A stretch of DNA of 37,801 nucleotides, from NCBI GenBank assembly GCA_017429945.1, contig JAFRNY010000037.1, positions 1 to 37,801 of the forward strand, read 5' to 3'. Position 1 is the stretch's first letter, and every line of letters begins with the position of its first letter. Shown piece by piece: positions 15,045 to 23,703 of this stretch. Under the pieces are notes generated by a model. That model was not told the origin of the DNA and did not search any database. It worked only from the letters and a program-made list of their open reading frames with translations. Made by a program: the position numbers and the translations under genes. Origin of the DNA: Bacteroidaceae bacterium. GTDB lineage: Bacteria > Bacteroidota > Bacteroidia > Bacteroidales > Bacteroidaceae.

Positions 15045-15118
15045 ACGTATTACCATGAATGGCCACGCATTTCCGCGTGAATAATTAGTGGCGCATTCGT
15101 GGTAATACGTTTTTTTTT
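15045..15118 (+). terminator. Large stem-loop with T run between operons
   Basis: ACGTATTACCATGAATGGCC and an almost complementary arm ending GTGGTAATACGT form a stem of about 20 bp with a loop of about 25 bases, followed by eight T. It can end the ferritin-like operon and lies only 15 bp before the next ATG. Confidence 0.75.
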
Positions 15119-15132
15119 AAAACATAATTACT

Positions 15133-16074
15133 ATGGAGATTAAAGCAGTAAAATTCAGAAAGGATGGTTACTACACCCAGCCTTTCGCCTTCGGAGGTGA
15201 AGAAGGCGTAGATAAGTTCAACAAGAACATACGCTATCGCGGAAGCCTGCAGAACTATCTTATCGACACCGGAGAGGACGTCATACTCGTTGACACAGGC
15301 CTGCCCGCAGGCTTTCCCGAGGAGGTGATGGACGAGTCGGCAATGGCCTATACCGGAAAAACCATATGCGACTATATCGACGCCCTCGCCGCGCTGGGCT
15401 ATCGCCCAGAGCAGGTGACGAAGATCCTTCTCACCCACAAGCACAGCGACCACAGCGGCGAGCTGCGCAGCTTCCCCAAGGCCCAGATCTTTGTGAATGC
15501 CGACGAGATAGGCGTGGCGGAGCTGAAGGACATACCTAACCTCGTGCCCGTACGTTTCACCGATGGCCCCTATTACAACTTCCCCGAGAGCCAGAAGATT
15601 GTCGACGGCATTTATCTCATCAAGGCCAAAGGGCACACCAACGGCAACAGCCTTGTGATAGCCGAGAACGAGGGCCTCTTCTATATGTTCCAGGCCGATA
15701 TCACTTACGTCGATGAGGCTCTGTATGAGAACAAGCTGTCGGTGGTCTTCGACGACCTGGCCGCCGCCCGCGAGACAATGGACCGCGTGCGCGAGTTCGT
15801 AGCGGCGCATCCCACAGTATATATGGGCACCCACACCCCGCAGGGCTACGAGAACCTCGAGGCCAAGCGAGTGATAGACCTCGACAATCCCGTACCGACC
15901 GTCCTCGCCGAAGTCGATTTCACCCAGCAGGAAGCCTCCGGCAAATATGTATGCTCGGTCTGCGGCTACGTCTACGACCCGGCCGAGCACGATGGCGTGG
16001 CCTTCGACGATCTGCCCGACGACTGGCGCTGCCCTCGCTGCAAACAGCCCAAAGAGAAGTTCAATAAGGCATGA
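15133..16074 (+). CDS. Metallo-beta-lactamase-fold hydrolase fused to rubredoxin
   Basis: A 313-residue two-domain protein. Residues 1-250 are a metallo-beta-lactamase fold with the complete lactonase-type ligand set: HxHxDH at His102/His104/Asp106/His107, then His168, Asp189 and His234. This resembles AHL-lactonase-like hydrolases, not the Glu-containing motif of flavodi-iron proteins. Residues 270-313 are a rubredoxin with CxxC pairs Cys274/Cys277 and Cys300/Cys303 around the conserved [17 protein letters not shown] and DDWRCPRC segments. A one-electron iron domain attached to a zinc-type hydrolase suggests a redox or oxygen-related role; the substrate is unknown. Its own promoter is not obvious behind the upstream terminator. 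An efficient terminator follows. Confidence 0.9.
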   Translation: MEIKAVKFRKDGYYTQPFAFGGEEGVDKFNKNIRYRGSLQNYLIDTGEDVILVDTGLPAGFPEEVMDESAMAYTGKTICDYIDALAALGYRPEQVTKILLTHKHSDHSGELRSFPKAQIFVNADEIGVAELKDIPNLVPVRFTDGPYYNFPESQKIVDGIYLIKAKGHTNGNSLVIAENEGLFYMFQADITYVDEALYENKLSVVFDDLAAARETMDRVREFVAAHPTVYMGTHTPQGYENLEAKRVIDLDNPVPTVLAEVDFTQQEASGKYVCSVCGYVYDPAEHDGVAFDDLPDDWRCPRCKQPKEKFNKA

Positions 16075-16080
16075 AAGAGA

Positions 16081-16116
16081 AAAGAGCTCAACCTGCTGTA
16101 GGCTGAGCTCTTTTTT
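16081..16116 (+). terminator. Terminator of the hydrolase-rubredoxin gene
   Basis: AAAGAGCTCA and TGAGCTCTTT form a perfect ten-base stem with a 13-base loop and a T-rich tail. Confidence 0.9.
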
Positions 16117-16125
16117 ATAGTGGTT

Positions 16126-16341
16126 ATGATGTCGGAATTGTTACACAATTCCTTGTGCCATCATAGCGGAACGGACCTTGGCTTCGTTTCACTTCGTCGA
16201 GCTGTCCGGGCTATGATGTCGGAATTGTTTACACAATTCCTTGTGCCATCATAGCGGAACGGACCTTGGCTTCGTTTCACTTCGCCGAGCTGTCCGGGCT
16301 ATGATGTCGGAATTGTTTACACAATTCCTTGTGCCATCATA
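16126..16341. repeat. Tandem duplication of the gdhA 3' end
   Basis: An 88-bp unit is present two and a half times (starts at 16126, 16213 and 16301; the first spacing is 87 because one T is missing). The last copy contains the final codons and stop of gdhA on the minus strand; the other copies repeat those codons plus 44 bp of downstream sequence. Within each unit CTATGATG/CATCATAG and GGAATTGT/ACAATTCC form nested stems around the gdhA stop codon, and the filler adds a GGAC...GTCC stem. Confidence 0.92.
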
Positions 16342-17657
16342 GCTTTAGCCACCTTCATGAAGCCGGCCACGTTGGCGCCCTTGACGTAGTTGATGTAGCC
16401 GTCGGGCTCGGTGCCGTACTTGACGCAGTTCTCGTGGATGTTCTCCATGATCCAGAGGAGCTTCTTGTCGACTTCCTCGGCGCTCCAGCTCAGGCGCTCG
16501 CTGTTCTGCGACATCTCAAGACCGCTGACGCTGACGCCGCCGGCGTTGCTGGCCTTACCGGGAGAGTAGAGGATCTTGGCGTCCTGGAACACCTTGATGG
16601 CACCGGGCGTCGAGGGCATGTTGGCACCTTCGGCCACAGCGATACAGCCGTTGGCCACGAGGGCCTTGGCAGCCTCCTCGTTGAGCTCGTTCTGTGTGGC
16701 GCAGGGGCATGCGATGTCGGCTTTCTCGAACCAGGGCTTGGCGCCGTCGCCGACGTACTTGGCAGAGGGGTATTCCTCGACGTACTCGCGGATGCGGCCG
16801 CGGTAGACGTTCTTGAGCTCCATGATGTAGTCGAGCTTCTCGCGGTCGATGCCGTCGGGGTCGTAGATATAGCCGTCGGAGTCGCTCATGGTGAGGACTT
16901 TACCTCCGAGCTGCAGCACCTTCTCGGCGCAGTATTGGGCCACGTTTCCGGCACCGGAGATGAGCACGGTCTTGCCCTCGATGCTCTCGCCGCGGGTGCG
17001 GAGCATGGCGCGCAGGAAGTAGACGTTGCCGTAGCCGGTGGCTTCGGGGCGGATGAGCGAGCCGCCGAACTCGAGGCCCTTGCCGGTGAGCACGCCGCTG
17101 AATTCGCGCGTGAGCTTCTTGTACATTCCAAACATATAGCCTACCTCACGGCCGCCTACGCCGATGTCGCCTGCGGGGACGTCCACGTCGGGGCCGATGT
17201 GGCGGGTGAGTTCAAGCATAAAGGCCTGGCAGAAGCGCATAACTTCGGCGTTCGACTTGCCGCGGGGCGAGAAGTCGGAGCCGCCCTTGCCGCCGCCCAT
17301 AGGCAGTGTGGTGAGCGAGTTCTTGAAGGTCTGCTCGAAGGCCAGGAACTTCAGGATGCCTAGGTTCACGCTCTTGTGGAAGCGTATGCCGCCTTTGTAC
17401 GGGCCGATGGCGTTGTTGTGCTGCACACGGTAGCCCATGTTGGTCTGCACGCGACCTTTGTCATCGGTCCATGTGACGCGGAACTGGTACACGCGGTCGG
17501 GGATGCAGAGGCGCTCGATGAGGTTGGCGCTCTCGAATTCGGGGTGCTTGTTGTACTCTTCCTCGATGGTTCCGAGTACTTCTTCTACTGCCTGGTGGTA
17601 CTCAGGCTCGCCTGGGAAGCGCTGCTTCAGGTCTTCCAATACTTGCTTTGCGTCCAT
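16317..17657 (-). CDS. gdhA: NADP-type glutamate dehydrogenase
   Basis: A 446-residue glutamate dehydrogenase of the hexameric bacterial class that assimilates ammonia into 2-oxoglutarate. Visible motifs: YKGGIRFHKSVN with a substrate Lys (residue 88), LPMGGGKGGSDF with the catalytic Lys (124), PAGDIGVGGREVGYM (Asp164), the specificity loop RPEATGYG, and the dinucleotide fold SGAGNVAQYCAEK. Length and N terminus fit the NADP(H) type. The frame opens 54 codons upstream, but the ATG at 17657 gives the normal start, and a TACCTTTG promoter box lies 80 bp before it. The C-terminal AMMAQGIV codons and the stop sit inside a hairpin that has been duplicated downstream. Confidence 0.95.
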   Translation of the reverse strand: MDAKQVLEDLKQRFPGEPEYHQAVEEVLGTIEEEYNKHPEFESANLIERLCIPDRVYQFRVTWTDDKGRVQTNMGYRVQHNNAIGPYKGGIRFHKSVNLGILKFLAFEQTFKNSLTTLPMGGGKGGSDFSPRGKSNAEVMRFCQAFMLELTRHIGPDVDVPAGDIGVGGREVGYMFGMYKKLTREFSGVLTGKGLEFGGSLIRPEATGYGNVYFLRAMLRTRGESIEGKTVLISGAGNVAQYCAEKVLQLGGKVLTMSDSDGYIYDPDGIDREKLDYIMELKNVYRGRIREYVEEYPSAKYVGDGAKPWFEKADIACPCATQNELNEEAAKALVANGCIAVAEGANMPSTPGAIKVFQDAKILYSPGKASNAGGVSVSGLEMSQNSERLSWSAEEVDKKLLWIMENIHENCVKYGTEPDGYINYVKGANVAGFMKVAKAMMAQGIV

Positions 17658-17736
17658 TTGTGTATGTGGTTTTAAATAGTTAATGAGTTCGGATGCCACT
17701 CGCGTGAAGTTATCCTTACTGTTTTCTTTGACGCTG

Positions 17737-17744
17737 CAAAGGTA
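17737..17744 (-). promoter_or_regulatory. -7 promoter box of gdhA
   Basis: TACCTTTG on the minus strand, 80 bp upstream of the gdhA ATG; the -33 region is weak. Confidence 0.65.
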
Positions 17745-17852
17745 ATCAAAAGACCGCGGTTTTTCTTGAAAATATTTCAAATAGTAGCAAAATCTCAGCA
17801 AATTCTTGCTTTTTGTCAAGAAGAAAGAGGTTTTGAGCTACGAAATAGAACT

Positions 17853-18884
17853 TTATTGTTTAGGCTTCAGTATGGCGCGGGCATGCTCGATAAGCGTGTC
17901 GGTGCCTCGGGCTGCATCGTCGTCGCTGAGGCTGACGTAGATGTCGGGCTCTATGCCGAACTCTATCTGGTGCATTGCGGCATCGAACATAGGGCAGGCC
18001 GAGAAGCGCACGCTCCAGCCGTTGGGCAGCTCGCTGGAGAAGGGGAGGCCCGAGCCGCCGCCCGTCTTGTCGCCGAGGATGGTGACGCGCGGCAGGCCTT
18101 TGACGTCGCGCACGAAGGTGTTGGTGGCGCTGTAGCAGCCGCGGTTCGTAAGCACTACGACGCGCTTCATCCACCTGACGCCGTCGGAGGGCTCTATGTA
18201 CTGCGCCTCGGGCTTTGAGAAGTCGTTGTGGCCCTTGCCGGTCTTGTGGCAGACGTAGCCTGTGAGTCGGCGCTCGTCGACGAAGCGTGCTGCCAGGCGC
18301 TCTTCGTTGGTGAGGTCGCCGCCGCCGTTGTCGCGAAGGTCGAGGATGAGGCCGTTGGCCGAGCGCAGGTTGTGGAAGAGCTCGTCGAGGTTGCCGTCGC
18401 CTATTCCGCTAGAGAAGCTGCTGCAGACGACGTAGGCTACGTTGTCTTCAAGAATGTGGTATTTGAGGCTCGCGGCAATCTTGTAGCCGGTGCCGAGGTA
18501 GGCATCCTGGATGTCGGAGCGGAAGTTGGCGGGGTAGTCGTCTTTCCACGACCAGTTGCGGCCCACGTCGGCCGGGGTGTAGAGGTTGACGTGTCCGTCG
18601 CGCAGCTCGGCAAGCATCTCTGCCAGGACCTCAAAGAGCTGGTAGCGGTTCATGTCGGGGTTGATGCGCGCGGCGTAGCGTGCGTGTATCTCGTCCCAGT
18701 CTATGCCCAGGGCCTGCTGCTTGTAGTCGAGGAAGCAGTAGTGCTCGTCGATGATTTGCCACAGGGCTTCGAGGTTGCCGGAGGGGGTGTCGTCGAAATC
18801 ATCCTGACTGATGCAGCCTCCGTTGATCAGGAGTAGTGCTGCCGTTGCCATTGCCGTAAGTATGGAGCGGAGGTGTTTGTACAT
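17853..18884 (-). CDS. S41-family (C-terminal processing type) peptidase lipoprotein
   Basis: About 343 residues. The signal peptide ends in the lipobox LLINGGC (Cys24), followed by acidic residues (ISQDDFDD), so it is probably an outer-membrane or surface lipoprotein. An N-terminal helical segment (LEALWQIIDEHYCFLDYKQQ) precedes the tail-specific protease core: LRDGHVNLYTP, GLILDLRDNGGGDL, the serine nucleophile in TNRGCYSATNTF and the lysine base in GDKTGGGSG. No PDZ domain is evident, as in many short Bacteroidota S41 proteins. The ATG at 18884 is chosen because it starts a compact signal peptide; the frame opens ten codons earlier inside the tRNA terminator. Substrate unknown. Confidence 0.88.
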   Translation of the reverse strand: MYKHLRSILTAMATAALLLINGGCISQDDFDDTPSGNLEALWQIIDEHYCFLDYKQQALGIDWDEIHARYAARINPDMNRYQLFEVLAEMLAELRDGHVNLYTPADVGRNWSWKDDYPANFRSDIQDAYLGTGYKIAASLKYHILEDNVAYVVCSSFSSGIGDGNLDELFHNLRSANGLILDLRDNGGGDLTNEERLAARFVDERRLTGYVCHKTGKGHNDFSKPEAQYIEPSDGVRWMKRVVVLTNRGCYSATNTFVRDVKGLPRVTILGDKTGGGSGLPFSSELPNGWSVRFSACPMFDAAMHQIEFGIEPDIYVSLSDDDAARGTDTLIEHARAILKPKQ

Positions 18885-18901
18885 TGTAGGTTTACAGGTA
18901 T

Positions 18902-18948
18902 AAAAAGAGAGCATACTTCATGGCCGTTAAGGCTGAAAGCATGCTCTC
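18902..18948 (-). terminator. Terminator of the tRNA-Leu/tRNA-Val transcript
   Basis: On the minus strand GAGAGCAT pairs with ATGCTCTC, and the stem is followed by a run of five T. It ends about 40 bp after tRNA-Val. Confidence 0.85.
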
Positions 18949-18987
18949 GTAATTCATTGTGGTGATAGGCGTGTGCTATCGTTTGTG

Positions 18988-19061
18988 TGTCGACACTTGG
19001 ACTCGAACCAAGGACCCCCACCATGTCAAGGTGATACTCTAACCAGCTGAGCTATGCCGAC
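18988..19061 (-). tRNA. tRNA-Val(GAC)
   Basis: A 74-base cloverleaf: acceptor GTCGGCA pairs with TGTCGAC, the anticodon loop is TTGACAT with anticodon GAC, the T loop is TTCGAGT and the discriminator is A. CCA is not encoded. It is the second gene of a two-tRNA transcript. Confidence 0.95.
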
Positions 19062-19096
19062 AGTGTTGTGTCAAGGGCTGCGCGTGAGCACTGCTG

Positions 19097-19178
19097 TACG
19101 CCTGATAGGACTCGAACCTACACGCCTCGCGGCACCAGATCCTAAGTCTGGCGTGTCTACCAATTCCACCACAAGCGC
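19097..19178 (-). tRNA. tRNA-Leu(UAG)
   Basis: A class II tRNA of 82 bases. The acceptor GCGCTTG opposes CAGGCGT with a G1:U72 wobble. The D arm is GTGGAATTGGTAGACAC, the anticodon loop CTTAGGA (anticodon TAG), and a GCCGCGAGGC variable arm follows. It is transcribed first, 35 bp ahead of tRNA-Val. Confidence 0.94.
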
Positions 19179-19222
19179 GCTGGAGCGGCTTCGTGACTCT
19201 ACGAATCAGCCTTTTGACGGCG

Positions 19223-19253
19223 CAAAGGTACGCATTCTTGTCGAACTGGCAAA
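19223..19253 (-). promoter_or_regulatory. Promoter of tRNA-Leu/tRNA-Val
   Basis: On the minus strand TTTG (19253-19250), 19 bp, then TACCTTTG (19230-19223): an exact consensus match 45 bp upstream of tRNA-Leu. Confidence 0.85.
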
Positions 19254-19545
19254 TATTTTTGGGCAAAAAATGCAGGCGAGCCTTCTTTTTTCGGTTTTCG
19301 CCGGTCAATCCTTGCTCTTTCTTTGCGGGGCGCGGTGGGAGATGCAGGCGGGGAAACCGCCTGCCGCACCCCGAGGAGCGGGCCATTAGGGATGCCAATT
19401 TTCAGTCTTCAGCCAGCTTTCCCCGAGGAGCGGGCCATTGGGGATGCCAATTTTCAGTCTTCAGCCAGCCGCGCCCTGGAGAGCGCGCCATTTGGGATGC
19501 CTGGCGCGCCCTTTGGATATTTGCTGATGATTCCGCGTCGGGGAT
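19254..19545. other. Gene-free spacer with 52-bp tandem repeat
   Basis: No credible gene. A 52-bp unit beginning CCCCGAGGAGCGGGCCATT repeats at 19369 and 19421; a third, diverged copy begins near 19472, where the first half becomes GCGCCCTGGAGAGCGCGCCA. Each unit combines a G/C-rich inverted part with the shared AATTTTCAGTCTTCAGCCAG segment. The array lies just beyond the 3' end of the PEP-synthase-like gene. Confidence 0.8.
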
Positions 19546-22485
19546 TCATTCTTCGCTCATGATCACTCCTTCCTTGCGCTTGCCGTCGACTTTGATGGTG
19601 AGTGGATGCGGCAAGTGCACTACGCGCACGTGCTCGGTCTCTTCGGCTGCGGGCATGGCGTTGAGGATGTCCTGGCGGTAGATGCCGTCGCCGAGGTAGT
19701 CGTTGATGGTGAAATAGCCAACGCCGAACGAGGTGAGGTTCTGGAAGAAGTGGGTACCTTGGCTGGGGTCTACGCGGTAGTTCTGCAGGCCTGCCTCCAC
19801 GATGACCTTGGCGGCCGAGATCGATGGCCATTTCACGGGGATGCCGAGCCAGGGGTCGCTGGAGCCCCATCGTCCGGGGCCTATGAGCACGTAGGAGCGG
19901 TTGCTCTCGAGATAGCGGCGGTTGATGGTGTCGATTTCCTCTGCAATCTGCGGGTTGGACGATGCACTCCAGCCGTCGGTCTTGACGTAGACGATGTCCT
20001 CGATGTCGGTCATGATGCCGTGGCCGATGGCATTGTGTGAGCGCAGCAGGCAGTCGGCATCGGGGATGGTTGAGAGGTCTTCGTCGAGCATCAGCTTGTT
20101 GTCGACCATCGGGCGGATCTGCAGCAGATAGAGTTCGCCGGTGCGGTCGGCGTGGATGTTGGCGGCAAACTCAATCTCCACGGGGCGGCGCATCTCGTCC
20201 TGCCCGTAGCGCAGCACTTTCTGCATCAGTTCGGGCAGCGGGAAGATACCGTGCTGCAGCACTCCGCAGAAGGTGATGACCTTGCGCCCGCCTTCGTAGA
20301 TGCCGTCGCGCAGCACTTGGTCGTAGGGGTCGTAGGTCGAGGCTATGTACTGGAGTGTGCCGTCGGGTTCGGCCTTGGCCACGCGCAGCTTGAGGATGTT
20401 GAAGCCGTCGTCCTTGAAGAACGTCGAGGGCGGGTTCTCGAGGTCGAGGGCGTAGAAGCGCGTCTGCGTCTCCTTGAGGGCCAGCTCCAGCTCGGAGGTC
20501 TGCAGCACTTGGTTGGGGTGTGCAGGGCTCAGGCGCAGGCTTTGACCGCCGTCGACGATGTACTTGCCGAGGCCGAGTGCGAGGTTCACGGTGCCCTCCT
20601 CGGCCTGCTCGTCGCCGATGGGATAGTAGTTGACAGAGCGCGCCACGCCGGAGAAGGTGGGATAGAAGCGCGTGTCGTGGCGCTCGCCGACCACTTCCTG
20701 CAGGATGACGGCCATCTTCTCTTGGTCGATGACGTTTGACGTGGCCGTCATATAGGCCTTGGAGTCGCGGTAGTAGACGCTGGCGTAGACGGCCTTGATG
20801 GCATCGGAGAGCATGTGCAGGCGCTCGTATTTGTCGGCTACGTGCGGAATCATATATGTAGCGTAGATTCCGGCGAAGGGCTGGTAGTGGGAGTCCTCGA
20901 GGAGCGAGCTGGAGCGTATGGCCAGGGGCGTGTCGACGACGTCGAGGAATGCCATGAGGTCGCCGATGAGCCGTGCCGGCAGGCGTGCGTGGAGGAAGTA
21001 GCGGAGGATCTCCTCGTCGGGGATGTCGGAGAGCGCCACCTGGTAGAGCTTGTTGGTGTCCATGAACTCATCGAAGATGTCGGTGCAGAGCACTACGGTC
21101 TTCGGTATCATCACTTCGGCATTGTCGAAGTCGCCGAGGTCGGGGTGGCGCTTGATGATATGGTCGATGAAAGCGAGGCCACGGCCCTTGCCTCCGAGCG
21201 AGCCGTCGCCTATGCGTGCGAAGTTGGAATAGCGGTCGAAGCGTTCGCGGTGGAAAACGGCCACGACGCCCTGGTTCTTCATACGGCGGTACGAGACTAT
21301 GGCGTCGAAGATGATCTGGCGGTGCTGGTCGACGTCCTGCAGCGAGTTCCACGTGATTCCTTTCAGGAATTCGGCTATGGGGAAGAGTGCTCGCGAGCAG
21401 AGCCATCGCGAGACGTTGTTGTGCTGTATGTGGTAGAGCAGCGACTCGCGCGGCAGTGCGAAGATGTTGTCCTGCAGGTCCTTGAGGTTGCGCAGGCGTG
21501 CCACCTCCTCGAGTGTCTGCGGGTTGCGGAAGATGAAGTCGCCGAAACCGAAGTAGCGTAGGATGAGCTCGCGGAGGTCCACGGCCATCTTCTTCGAGTT
21601 CTTATCCACGAAGCGAATCTTGTAGGGCACGCACTCGTCGGCGCGGGCCGTGTCGGAGCTCTCCATGATGAGGGGCACGAACTCGTCGCGCGCGCGTATA
21701 TTCTTTAATAGTGTCAGTCCGGCCTCCTCGTCGAGGCGCCCTTCGTGGGGGAAGCGGCAGTCGGAGATGACGCCGAGCGTGTTGTCGGCATAGCGGTCGT
21801 ACAGCTCCCAGGCCTCCTCGTAGTTGCGCGCCAGCACAATCTTGGGGCGGCCGCGCATGCGCAGTGTCTCGAGCTGCGAGTTGAGGGCTTCGGTGGCGAA
21901 CTCCAGACTCTGCTGCAGCACGAACTTATAGAGGTTGGGCAGTATCGACGAATAGAAGCGGATGTTATCCTCCACGAGCATGATCATCTGCACGCCGGCG
22001 GCCAGGTCGTGCTCGAGGTTCATCTTGTCCTCGATGAGCTTGATGATCGACAGCAGCAACTCGGTGTTGCCCAACCAGCAGAAGACGTACTCGAAGGCCG
22101 AGAGGTCCTCGTCGGCCATGCGCTTGCTGATGCCGTGGGAGAAGGGCGTGAGCACGATGCAAGGAATCTGCGGCTGCTGGCTCTTAATCTCGCGGGCGAT
22201 ATCGAAGATGTCGTTGTTGTCGGTGCCTGGCATCACGATGACGAGGTCAAACTGGTACAGTTCCATCTGCCGCAAGGCCTCGTCCTCGCTGGCCACCTGA
22301 ATGAAGCGCGGTGGGAAGCGCAGGCCCAGCTTAGCGTATTCGTCGAAGATCTTCTCGTCGATACGTCCGTCATCCTCAAGCATAAAGGCATCGTAGGGGT
22401 TGGCTATGAGCAGGACGTTGAACACACGTCGCGCCATCATATCGACGAACGACGTGTCGTGCAGCATTAACTGTTCTTTCTTCAT
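19546..22485 (-). CDS. Receiver-like / PEP-synthase ATP-grasp hybrid protein
   Basis: A 979-residue cytoplasmic protein. Residues 17-150 look like a receiver domain (NVLLIANPYDAFMLEDDGRIDEK, then LVIVMPGTDNND). Residues 160-310 look like a second one (MIMLVEDNIRFYSSILPNL, then LGVISDCRFPHEG, keeping acidic residues where the phospho-acceptor would be). From about 430 it matches the ATP-binding half of PEP synthase/pyruvate phosphate dikinase: IGDGSLGGKGRGLAFIDHII, AIRSSSLLEDSHYQPFAGIYATY, and EIEFAANIHADRTGELYLLQIRPMV. The swivelling phosphohistidine domain and the PEP-utilising barrel are absent; instead about 170 residues follow with GPGRWGSSDPWLGIPVKWPS. Such proteins recur in Bacteroidota with no assigned role. 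Probably not a true PEP synthase. Transcribed divergently from the SPFH gene. Confidence 0.8.
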   Translation of the reverse strand: MKKEQLMLHDTSFVDMMARRVFNVLLIANPYDAFMLEDDGRIDEKIFDEYAKLGLRFPPRFIQVASEDEALRQMELYQFDLVIVMPGTDNNDIFDIAREIKSQQPQIPCIVLTPFSHGISKRMADEDLSAFEYVFCWLGNTELLLSIIKLIEDKMNLEHDLAAGVQMIMLVEDNIRFYSSILPNLYKFVLQQSLEFATEALNSQLETLRMRGRPKIVLARNYEEAWELYDRYADNTLGVISDCRFPHEGRLDEEAGLTLLKNIRARDEFVPLIMESSDTARADECVPYKIRFVDKNSKKMAVDLRELILRYFGFGDFIFRNPQTLEEVARLRNLKDLQDNIFALPRESLLYHIQHNNVSRWLCSRALFPIAEFLKGITWNSLQDVDQHRQIIFDAIVSYRRMKNQGVVAVFHRERFDRYSNFARIGDGSLGGKGRGLAFIDHIIKRHPDLGDFDNAEVMIPKTVVLCTDIFDEFMDTNKLYQVALSDIPDEEILRYFLHARLPARLIGDLMAFLDVVDTPLAIRSSSLLEDSHYQPFAGIYATYMIPHVADKYERLHMLSDAIKAVYASVYYRDSKAYMTATSNVIDQEKMAVILQEVVGERHDTRFYPTFSGVARSVNYYPIGDEQAEEGTVNLALGLGKYIVDGGQSLRLSPAHPNQVLQTSELELALKETQTRFYALDLENPPSTFFKDDGFNILKLRVAKAEPDGTLQYIASTYDPYDQVLRDGIYEGGRKVITFCGVLQHGIFPLPELMQKVLRYGQDEMRRPVEIEFAANIHADRTGELYLLQIRPMVDNKLMLDEDLSTIPDADCLLRSHNAIGHGIMTDIEDIVYVKTDGWSASSNPQIAEEIDTINRRYLESNRSYVLIGPGRWGSSDPWLGIPVKWPSISAAKVIVEAGLQNYRVDPSQGTHFFQNLTSFGVGYFTINDYLGDGIYRQDILNAMPAAEETEHVRVVHLPHPLTIKVDGKRKEGVIMSEE

Positions 22486-22515
22486 CTCTGGCTGTCGTTA
22501 GGTTATTTATGGCCG

Positions 22516-22523
22516 CAAAGATA
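22516..22523 (-). promoter_or_regulatory. -7 box of the PEP-synthase-like gene
   Basis: TATCTTTG on the minus strand, 30 bp upstream of the ATG at 22485; the -33 region is weak. Confidence 0.55.
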
Positions 22524-22671
22524 ATGTTTTACGGCCAAAGAGAGGGGAGCACGGCACAAAAAATTGAACTTCAGCCTGCATTTTTCTCGCGCCGAGAGGG
22601 TTACATGCTTGCCTTTGCGGCATAAAAAGTCAAATAACAGAATCATTTAATACATAAACCAGCGACAAATT

Positions 22672-23613
22672 ATGGAAAGTAAAGAATTCACGTACAACGG
22701 TACTACTCTGAGCGGCTTCGGCATGCTCTTCCTGAACATCTTCATGACCCTGGGCGCCCTGGCGCTTATAGGCTTGGCTATTTACAATATCGATTGGCCT
22801 TTAGGCATCTGTGGCGGCCTGCTGCTGCTCGTCACCTTCTTCCTCTGGGGCGGCTTCATGATGCTGGAGCCTGGCGAGGCCCGCGTGGTAATGTTCTTCG
22901 GCAAATACGTAGGCACCTTCACCCGCACTGGCTACTATTGGATTAACCCTTTCACCTCGACGAAGAAGCTGTCGCTGCGCGCCCGCAACCTCGATGCCGA
23001 GCCTATCAAGGTCAACGACAAGGAGGGCAACCCCGTGATGATCGGTCTCGTGCTGGTGTGGCGCCTGCGCGATACTTATAAAGCAATGTTTGAGATTGAC
23101 TCGCAGACGATGGCCGCCAACACCAACCCGCAGGTCGCCGGCACCGATGTGAAGTCGATGATGGCCGCCTTCGAGCGCTTCGTGCGTGTGCAGAGCGATG
23201 CCGCACTGCGGCAAGTGGCAGGGCAGTATGCCTATGACGACACCGACGCGCAGCCCACGGACATCACCCTCCGCAGCGGAGGCGAGGAGATCAACGACCA
23301 GCTCGAGGCAAAGCTCACCGAGCGCCTGGCCATGGCAGGCATCGAGGTCGTGGAGGCTCGCATCAACTACCTCGCTTACGCTCCCGAGATCGCTGCCGTG
23401 ATGCTGCGCCGCCAGCAGGCTACTGCCATCATCGCTGCCCGCGAGAAGATTGTAGAAGGTGCTGTCTCGATGGTCAAGATGGCTCTCGACCAGCTCTCGG
23501 AGCAGGACATTGTGCAGCTCAACGACGAGCGCAAGGCACAGATGGTGTCGAACCTGCTCGTAGTGCTCTGCGGCGAGGACAATGCACAGCCCATCGTCAA
23601 TGCAGGCAATTGA
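22672..23613 (+). CDS. SPFH / band-7 domain membrane protein
   Basis: A 313-residue protein with two N-terminal membrane segments (about residues 15-38, [21 protein letters not shown]; and 44-64, [20 protein letters not shown]). A stomatin/prohibitin-like SPFH domain follows: [50 protein letters not shown], and a helical stretch with [41 protein letters not shown], the usual flotillin-like pattern. Such proteins form ring oligomers in the membrane and often regulate membrane proteases; the partner is not in the window. It is divergent from the PEP-synthase-like gene and ends in its own terminator. The start at 22672 is the only ATG giving the first membrane helix in full. Confidence 0.9.
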   Translation: MESKEFTYNGTTLSGFGMLFLNIFMTLGALALIGLAIYNIDWPLGICGGLLLLVTFFLWGGFMMLEPGEARVVMFFGKYVGTFTRTGYYWINPFTSTKKLSLRARNLDAEPIKVNDKEGNPVMIGLVLVWRLRDTYKAMFEIDSQTMAANTNPQVAGTDVKSMMAAFERFVRVQSDAALRQVAGQYAYDDTDAQPTDITLRSGGEEINDQLEAKLTERLAMAGIEVVEARINYLAYAPEIAAVMLRRQQATAIIAAREKIVEGAVSMVKMALDQLSEQDIVQLNDERKAQMVSNLLVVLCGEDNAQPIVNAGN

Positions 23614-23662
23614 AGTCGCTGGCAGCACTTTGTTTGGAATCAGACCGCTTATTATTTCGAAA

Positions 23663-23690
23663 AAGCCCGGAAGCATTGTCTTCTGGGCTT
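23663..23690 (+). terminator. Terminator of the SPFH gene
   Basis: AAGCCCGGAAG and CTTCTGGGCTT form an 11-base stem with one mismatch and a six-base loop, followed by ATTTGTTT. Confidence 0.8.
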
Positions 23691-23703
23691 ATTTGTTTCC
23701 TTC

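Noticed and set aside
16329-17363. Long open frame opposite gdhA
   Set aside because: Antisense shadow of a strongly conserved gene in a GC-rich genome; no signal, motif or start context. The same holds for the long frames opposite valS, btuB, ompA and the PEP-synthase-like gene.
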